From DBFJGL01 sp048394785 (lineage in GTDB: Bacteria; Bacillota; Clostridia; Christensenellales; CAG-917): a stretch of DNA of 12,270 nt. The notes under the pieces are model-generated. The model was given only the letters and a program-made list of their open reading frames with translations, had not been told where the DNA came from and searched no databases. How positions within the stretch are numbered: position 1 is the stretch's first letter; every line of letters begins with the position of its first letter. The stretch spans positions 1 through 12,270 of the forward strand of contig DBFJGL010000093.1 in the NCBI GenBank assembly GCA_048394785.1, read 5' to 3'. Below, piece by piece: positions 8,601-12,270 of this stretch. The position numbers were made by a program, and so were the translations under genes.

Positions 8601-9928
8601 CAAAATACTATACCGTCAACGCAAACGCCACGTTGCTTGTCCCGTACAGCGTGGACGGCAGCACTGCGGTATTTACGGAAAGTGCCGTTGAATGCGTGAA
8701 CAGCCAAACTCCTAAGGGCAGTTGGGTAACCCTCTTTATCGACGGCGATATAGATGTGTATGTCAAAGGAACGCTGACAGTTAACGCTGTAAGGTCAAAT
8801 TCCGGTTATTCTATGGGGCACACAGCGTGTTGGTACGGAACTTTGAATATTGAAGCAAGTTCGACTGTTCACGTAATCGGCGGTACTCTCGATTGCGTGG
8901 GATATGTTACGGGTAACGGTGTTATTGATGCGTTTAGCGGAAAGGTTTACGACGTTCTTGCCATAAAAGATTGGCGCGGCGGACATAATGCGGGCGGCGT
9001 ATGGTTTAGTGGCATTATGCCATTTATACAATACACGCTTAATAATATCGAAACAGAGTTGAAAATAAACAATGGTGCGCAATATTTTGGGAAAGCGGCG
9101 GTGTTTGCAAGCGATTCCTGGCATAAAACAGACGCTGTAGTAATAGATAGACAAAATAGCGGACTTTTCAGATTTGCTTCTGATTCCGATTATATAATCA
9201 AGAAATTCAATGCGGTGACCGGTCGAATAACAATAAGCGCATATGGCGCAATAGAAGCAACGTCGCTTTCATTAAATATATCGGGAATTATTAAAATAGA
9301 CACGGCAATAGTTGAATTTCCGATAAACGGAAATATGACGTTGATTATTGCCGAGGGCGAAACGAAAATTATAAATAAGTTCAAGCTTATGCCCGGCGCG
9401 AAGTTGATTGTAAATGAAGGTGCTAAACTTACGGTTGCAAAAAATGGTGCGCTGTATGCTTACGATGAAAGTATTCCTGAAACTGATGGAGCTTTTATCG
9501 AGAATAATTTTACAGATTCGAGTTCTCCAAAACCTCCGGAATATGAGTATAAGGACGGATACAGCACTCACGGAAATACAGTTGCACCGTATCCTTCTTC
9601 GATAAGTAGTTGTTACAGGACAAATATTTCCGCAGATTATAATAAATATAACTCGGGCAGCTTAATTATCAATGGCGAATTGTCCGGAAATGGTATCATA
9701 GCCGGGAAAATTGGCTCTGAAAATGACGGCGCCAAAATTTTGCTGGATAATTTGATATTAAGCGGGGAATTTCTTGAATGCAGGTTTACGCAAAAAGGAT
9801 TTATCACAGGGAAAGTAACATCAACAAATAGGCATTATACGGCAAACGGCGTGATAGGCGGAGTAAACGCAAATTTTGAAAACGCAACTTATGCGTTTGA
9901 AAACGGCGCGTGGGTGAAGCAGGCGTAA
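5648..9928 (+). CDS. Giant surface lipoprotein with InlB-type and MBG/Ig-like repeats
   Basis: This 1426-residue protein has a clear lipoprotein signal peptide: KNHRK, a hydrophobic core at 8-24, and the lipobox LAAC with Cys26 as the lipid-bearing residue, so it should sit on the outer face of the membrane. A Gly/Asp linker follows. Residues about 44-110, 113-180 and 184-247 resemble Listeria/Bacteroides (InlB B, Flg_new) repeats, with cores such as EIDGWYHDD and FEITGWDKAF. About six MBG or YDG-type Ig-like repeats span 347-838, recognisable from Y-x-Y/G-x-x-x-x-P openings and GNYSGSVTKTFII-type ends. From about 985 to 1426 short beta-strand repeats (GTLTVNA, AKLIVNEGAKLTVAKNG, GSLIINGELSGNG) suggest a beta-helix. 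No enzyme motif was found. It is 22 bases after the preceding gene and last in the operon. The final third differs in base composition. Adhesion or glycan binding is a guess. Confidence 0.92.
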   Translation: MKNHRKNLLVLVVAALLIATFTLAACNNDTGGAGDGAGDTPDGIVINLVLDGAQYAKLDFDGISDVELPYATQDGREIDGWYHDDAYAHAYNPEIIAAGGEFTLYGKTAAAKHKVSFVLYDERTGVNKVLGEQYVTEGEAAQSPLDLNGDDKYAVDGFEITGWDKAFDNIVSDTVINAVFNYRKYTLNFILGGITESITLEYGSEFSYGKTLPEGLEIAAVKDGDGSDVQFPYVMPSKDVTLTAALKVKDFALTVKGTGKELFYLYRETLTAEHIATDGITYAYEWKRGDETITSANGREYVTGALEKGETYTVTVIATYSGNEFDDVAAAERSAAVTLSVKAPERDKLLISGIEKEYVYTQKAIEPVITVRYADEANGINETLVRGKDFELAYGENITVRQGGKVIITYIGAYADSTDAGKNVVEKTFEILKAEAEITFDGVPLAFGNKNLTADDIVRKLSYTNTDSGVKITLELPDGGIKNAGKYNLNATLAESANYKEATLDFEIEIKPFDITSGGEAFKVTIETATYDGAAQKPNFNVILNGTVIAELEDSFDKEWTNNVNAGTAELTLTGKGNFTGSVSVAFTVNPLDVSNSDVTIGGLKPSYDYNDGSSIQPEISDVILNGTTAMIKDVDYTVSFGENIEKQGSVTLNFTGNYSGSVTKTFIINQGKTSVEELPTINGDAVFGGKLGDLKLDGGKVINRETTATISGTWSFENPDATFQSAGANDITVIFTPDDTNYKKITAVIALTVSKAALQDGEYEVKFGFDYTYNGQARPVPQFSNEPDSISVMKGGERIEITGWQWDKPNFLDAGKYNVTISFKNYNDVTAVFTVGKLTVDNGNTPLDSRILSGADYRLTSRGASIDVDFGGIYVSVDRNVYPDVNLSLADFEFDGAKQTYSTGGTYCKNIKADNGNIVLDIDVFVKVASVKVGDDYFTIEDALAIESTANQTLILAADTRFADRETAKTVYPQGEMSDQDYLAKYYTVNANATLLVPYSVDGSTAVFTESAVECVNSQTPKGSWVTLFIDGDIDVYVKGTLTVNAVRSNSGYSMGHTACWYGTLNIEASSTVHVIGGTLDCVGYVTGNGVIDAFSGKVYDVLAIKDWRGGHNAGGVWFSGIMPFIQYTLNNIETELKINNGAQYFGKAAVFASDSWHKTDAVVIDRQNSGLFRFASDSDYIIKKFNAVTGRITISAYGAIEATSLSLNISGIIKIDTAIVEFPINGNMTLIIAEGETKIINKFKLMPGAKLIVNEGAKLTVAKNGALYAYDESIPETDGAFIENNFTDSSSPKPPEYEYKDGYSTHGNTVAPYPSSISSCYRTNISADYNKYNSGSLIINGELSGNGIIAGKIGSENDGAKILLDNLILSGEFLECRFTQKGFITGKVTSTNRHYTANGVIGGVNANFENATYAFENGAWVKQA
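8948..9925 (+). other. Low G+C 3' segment of the lipoprotein gene (beta-helix region)
   Basis: Hand counts give 183 G+C of 480 bases (38%) over 9361-9840, against 243 of 480 (51%) over 6061-6540 of the same gene. Codons shift toward A/T endings (AAT, ATA, TTA, AAA), and the drop begins near 8780-9000. The reading frame is intact throughout. The segment may have been acquired by recombination or may evolve under different constraint. Confidence 0.6.
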
Positions 9929-9935
9929 AAGCTCG

Positions 9936-9966
9936 GGCGGCGTCAACGTCAATTTATTCGAGAATT
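9936..9966 (+). repeat. Degenerate echo of the lipoprotein gene's 3' end
   Basis: GGCGGCGTCAACGTCAATTT at 9936-9955 matches GGCGGAGTAAACGCAAATTT at 9857-9876 at 16 of 20 positions. In the frame beginning at 9936 it reads GGVNVNLFENC, close to GGVNANFENA near the lipoprotein C-terminus. It lies after the stop codon and in a different frame. It may be the remnant of a second copy of the gene tail. Confidence 0.35.
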
Positions 9967-10011
9967 GTCGCAGTGCGGCGAAAAAGCAAATTGAGCGAAA
10001 CAATGAAAGCG

Positions 10012-10035
10012 GAAAAGCCCTGAAAAGGGCTTTTC
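10012..10035 (+). terminator. Rho-independent type terminator after the operon
   Basis: GAAAAGCCC at 10012-10020 pairs perfectly over 9 base pairs with GGGCTTTTC at 10027-10035 across the loop TGAAAA. The TTTTC and TTATAT that follow the GC part serve as a weak U-tract. It sits 84 bases after the lipoprotein stop codon. The stem is symmetric and 61 bases beyond the end of the convergent rnhA gene, so it may stop transcription from both sides. Confidence 0.8.
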
Positions 10036-10042
10036 TTATATC

Positions 10043-10058
10043 GATTTTATGTGGAATT
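10043..10058. repeat. Intergenic 16-base motif, copy 1
   Basis: GATTTTATGTGGAATT follows the terminator, between the convergent lipoprotein and rnhA genes. It matches copy 2 at 11543-11558 at 15 of 16 bases. Function unknown; chance is possible in A/T-rich spacer. Confidence 0.35.
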
Positions 10059-10095
10059 TTGTATGAGATAATTGTGAATTATTATGCAGATAATG

Positions 10096-10548
10096 CTAAG
10101 AGGGGAGAACTTGCAGTTTTTTTATGGCTTCGCGCGCAAGAAAATCGCATCGGTTGTTGAGCTCGTTGTCCGAATGCCCTTTGACTTTTACAAACTCGAC
10201 ATCGTGAATTTTTTTCAAATCGATTAGCGCCGTCCACAAGTCCACGTTTTTCACGTCGTCTTTGCCGCCGGTGCGCCAGCCGTTCATCTGCCAGCCGTAT
10301 ATCCAACCGTTTATAAAAGGGGAGAGCGAATACGCGCTGTCGCTGTAAAGCGTAACTTTGCAGGGTTCTTTGAGCGTTTTCAGAGCCTCGATAATGGCGG
10401 TAAGCTCCATTCTGTTATTGGTGGTGTCCGCCTGTGCGCCGCTAATCTCTCTGCGGTGTCCCTTGTACAGCAAAACAGCCGCCCAACCTCCCGCGCCGGG
10501 ATTGCCGGAGCACGCTCCGTCGGTATATATTTCAACGTGTTTTTTCAT
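10096..10548 (-). CDS. rnhA: Ribonuclease HI
   Basis: This cytoplasmic enzyme cuts the RNA strand of RNA-DNA hybrids, removing R-loops and Okazaki primers. At 150 residues it is close to the E. coli enzyme in length. All catalytic residues are present: Asp10 (YTDGACSGNPG), Glu48 (NNRMELTAIIEAL), Asp70 (LYSDS), His125 (KGHSDN) and Asp135 (NNRCD). The aromatic and basic region at 82-104 (WQMNGWRTGG, then VKNVDLW) matches the hybrid-binding protrusion of bacterial type I enzymes. ATG at 10548 is preceded by GGTGA at 10553-10557 with a 4-base spacer. It lies 111 bases downstream of proC on the same strand, so it could be read from the proC promoter or from its own. It converges with the surface-protein operon. 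Assignment is firm. Confidence 0.97.
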   Translation of the reverse strand: MKKHVEIYTDGACSGNPGAGGWAAVLLYKGHRREISGAQADTTNNRMELTAIIEALKTLKEPCKVTLYSDSAYSLSPFINGWIYGWQMNGWRTGGKDDVKNVDLWTALIDLKKIHDVEFVKVKGHSDNELNNRCDFLAREAIKKLQVLPS

Positions 10549-10659
10549 ATTTTCACCGTATCAAAGCAGATATTATGCCGTTTTATGATTTCGCGCCGAC
10601 CGTCTTCGCCCACGCGTAACAATGCGCATGTCACTCGGGATTTTATGAGTTTTGATTTA

Positions 10660-11457
10660 TTACATAGAGGAGAGTTCTTCGCTTCGTATGCGGCATTTTT
10701 CCATTCCGCCGACAATGACGTCCGTGAGTTTGTTTTCTTTATAAAAATTAACCGCCTGAATGGTAGTGCCGCCTTTGGAGCATACGGCGTCTATGAGGCT
10801 GTCGATGTCGGAGGTGCTGTTCTCAATCATCTTAGCCGCGCCGCGCACGGTCTGTACGGCAAGCGTTTTTGCGGCGGCATAGTCGAGTCCGCCTTGCATT
10901 CCGCCCTCTATGAGTCCTTTTATGAACATATATACGTATGCAGGTCCCGAACCCGAGAGGGAAGTTACCGCGTCAAACAAATCTTCGCTTATCGTCACGG
11001 CTTTGCCGAGTGCGCCGAATACGTCCGTAACGAAAGCGCTGTCATAGCCCTCGCTGAACGCGACCGCCGCCATTCCTTCGCCGACCATTGCAGGGGTGTT
11101 GGGCATAACGCGCGCGTAACGTCTGTCGCCGAGTGCCTCGCGCAGTCTGCATATTTTGACGCCTGCCATTATGGAAATCACGCAATCGGAGAGTATATGG
11201 TCGGCAATCTGCTCAAACACCGTCTGCGCCATCTGCGGCTTTACCGCAAGCAGGAGATATCGGCTGTTTGCCGCAACTTCCGCGTTGTCGCAAAAGGTAT
11301 CCGCGCCGAGTTCCTTGAAATGCGCGAGCTTTGCGCAATCCGTATCCGACACTGCGATTTCGGACGGTGCGATAAGCCCTTTTGCCGCTATGCCGCCTAT
11401 AATTGCATTCGCCATATTTCCGCCGCCGATAACACCCAATTTGTATTTATATTCCAT
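10660..11457 (-). CDS. proC: Pyrroline-5-carboxylate reductase
   Basis: This enzyme carries out the last step of proline synthesis, reducing 1-pyrroline-5-carboxylate to L-proline with NAD(P)H in the cytoplasm. The 265-residue length is typical. The N-terminal Rossmann motif GVIGGGNMA is at 8-16. AVKPQ at 71-75, MPNTPA at 118-123 and SGSGPAY at 168-174 are family motifs, and the C-terminal signature is CSKGGTT at 226-232. That signature has Lys where Pro is usual (SPGGTT); the glycines and threonines are kept, so activity is expected. ATG 11457 has AAAGGA (11466-11471) 8 bases upstream, and a candidate promoter lies just beyond. No proA or proB gene is in the window. The gene is 139 bases downstream of the AraC-type gene, and nothing shows that the regulator controls it. 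Confidence 0.97.
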   Translation of the reverse strand: MEYKYKLGVIGGGNMANAIIGGIAAKGLIAPSEIAVSDTDCAKLAHFKELGADTFCDNAEVAANSRYLLLAVKPQMAQTVFEQIADHILSDCVISIMAGVKICRLREALGDRRYARVMPNTPAMVGEGMAAVAFSEGYDSAFVTDVFGALGKAVTISEDLFDAVTSLSGSGPAYVYMFIKGLIEGGMQGGLDYAAAKTLAVQTVRGAAKMIENSTSDIDSLIDAVCSKGGTTIQAVNFYKENKLTDVIVGGMEKCRIRSEELSSM

Positions 11458-11494
11458 ATCGATTTTCCTTTAACGTATTATTTATACCGTAACT

Positions 11495-11503
11495 ATCATA
11501 GCA
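11495..11503 (-). promoter_or_regulatory. Candidate extended -10 promoter of proC
   Basis: Read on the - strand this is TGCTATGAT, an extended -10 element (TGn plus TATGAT, 5 of 6 to consensus). Transcription would start near 11488, about 30 bases before the proC ATG, leaving room for its ribosome binding site. No good -35 is present, which is common for extended -10 promoters. Confidence 0.4.
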
Positions 11504-11542
11504 CACAAACGGCGGAAATAATATACATTTTGCCATTTTGAA

Positions 11543-11558
11543 GATTTTACGTGGAATT
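11543..11558. repeat. Intergenic 16-base motif, copy 2
   Basis: GATTTTACGTGGAATT lies upstream of the proC promoter candidate and downstream of the AraC-type gene. It differs from copy 1 at 10043-10058 by a single T/C. A shorter relative, GATTTTATG, occurs at 10639-10647 between proC and rnhA. Confidence 0.35.
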
Positions 11559-11596
11559 ATTTGATTTGATTATTGAAATAGCGCGAAATTCGGGGT

Positions 11597-12270
11597 TTAT
11601 CGGGAATCGCCGTCGTTTCGGGCATATAATTTGGTTTCAAACTGATTGGAAAAGAACCGAACCGTCTTGGATAATGACTTTTTGCGGTATTTGGCAGGCG
11701 ACAGTCCTTCGAGCTGTTTGAAGGCATACGTCATATGTTCCGTGCTTCCGAAGCCGCAGCTCGCCGCGACCGTGTTCATATTGGCGTCGCTTTGCGACAG
11801 CATATACTTGGCTTGAAAAACGCGCTTTTCCGTTATGATTGCGTGAATTGTTTTTCCGTACTGTTCCTTAAACATTCTTTGCAGATAAACGTCGGAAACG
11901 CCCACGTAATTTGCAATTTCTTTTACGGATATTTTTCGCAAAAAGTTGGAATTTATATACGTCATTGCGGAGTCGACGTAAGTTATGCCCGTCTTTTTAT
12001 ATCCGAAAGGGTAGTCGCAATGCGAAATGTCCATCAGCAGCTTGCTTGTGAGAAGCGCAATGTTCAAAAGACGCTCGGCGGCGTTCTTTTCTTCGGTTTT
12101 TCTTATTATTTCGCGTATTATACCCAAGACGTTGCTGTTGTCCACGAATATATAAAAATCGCGGTCGGCCTGAATTATGTTTTTAAGCTGCGGAGACGCC
12201 GCGTATAAGCCCTTTATAGGCACCGTAAAGCGTTTTAACAGTTGCAGAGCTTCTTCTCCCCCCCCCCCCC
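11597..12270 (-). CDS. AraC-family transcriptional regulator, 5' end cut off
   Basis: This DNA-binding regulator has the typical C-terminal pair of helix-turn-helix motifs. Numbering from the GTG at 12223, the first is at about 98-123 (ISVKEIANYVGVSDVYLQRM) and the second at about 149-181 (NTVAASCGFGSTEHMTYAFK, then GLSPAKYRKK). The GTG is probably not the true start: the frame stays open to the window edge, and the codons before it read GEEALQLLKRFT, which fits the G-x-x-A-x-x-L-L stretch of AraC sensor domains. The N-terminal cupin-type sensor domain is therefore mostly missing, and the inducer cannot be inferred. The extreme edge reads as poly-Gly from a 13-C run and should not be trusted. 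About 27 residues follow the second motif. Targets are unknown; proC downstream is separated by 139 bases. Confidence 0.92.
   Translation of the reverse strand, partial: GGGGEEALQLLKRFTVPIKGLYAASPQLKNIIQADRDFYIFVDNSNVLGIIREIIRKTEEKNAAERLLNIALLTSKLLMDISHCDYPFGYKKTGITYVDSAMTYINSNFLRKISVKEIANYVGVSDVYLQRMFKEQYGKTIHAIITEKRVFQAKYMLSQSDANMNTVAASCGFGSTEHMTYAFKQLEGLSPAKYRKKSLSKTVRFFSNQFETKLYARNDGDSR
12258..12270. repeat. 13-base poly-C run at the window edge
   Basis: Thirteen C in a row end the window, read as G on the coding strand of the AraC-type gene. No similar run occurs elsewhere in the window. It is probably an assembly or library artefact at a contig end; a real hypervariable tract is the alternative. 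Confidence 0.6.

Noticed and set aside
10572..10629. 18-codon open frame on the - strand between proC and rnhA
   Set aside because: It starts in the palindrome ATGCGCAT, has no Shine-Dalgarno sequence and gives an arginine-rich peptide with no recognisable feature.
11581..11605. Hairpin terminator after the AraC-type gene
   Set aside because: GCGCGAAATTCGGGG has only a short imperfect palindrome and no U-tract, so it was not called.

Overview
The window looks like a piece of chromosome from an uncultured, probably gut-associated Bacillota (class Clostridia) bacterium. The reasons are the mid G+C content (about 50% in most genes by hand count of sample stretches), frequent ATA and AGA codons, strong GGAGG-type ribosome binding sites, standard stop codons, a Gram-positive style lipoprotein, and large cell-surface proteins built from bacterial Ig-like and Listeria/Bacteroides-type repeats. 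This placement is inference. The 3' edge is probably a contig end, because it breaks into 13 C inside a gene.

Positions 76-9928 hold four genes on the + strand that form one probable operon: an ABC transporter ATPase; an ABC-2 type permease of 12 or so membrane segments (overlapping the ATPase gene by 8 bases); a 1012-residue exported or membrane-anchored protein with Ig-like domains and a probable beta-helix (overlapping the permease gene by 1 base); and, 22 bases further, a 1426-residue lipoprotein with InlB-type repeats, a run of MBG/Ig-like repeats and another probable beta-helix. The overlaps suggest translational coupling. The simplest reading is a membrane exporter made together with two large extracellular proteins. 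No substrate is shown, and none of the four has an obvious housekeeping role. The operon ends in a hairpin terminator at 10012-10035. No convincing promoter is visible in the 75 bases before the first gene.

Positions 10096-12270 hold three housekeeping or regulatory genes on the - strand, convergent with the operon: rnhA (ribonuclease HI), proC (pyrroline-5-carboxylate reductase, with a candidate extended -10 promoter) and an AraC-family regulator whose 5' part is cut off by the window edge. Gaps of 111 and 139 bases separate them, so they need not be one operon. No RNA gene, insertion sequence, CRISPR array or attachment site was seen, and no gene-free stretch exceeds 300 bases.

The points most worth a second look are the exporter plus giant surface protein operon, a sharp G+C drop in the last kilobase of the lipoprotein gene (about 38% against about 51%), an echo of that gene's 3' end just after its stop codon, a 16-base motif repeated in two intergenic regions, and the poly-C edge.
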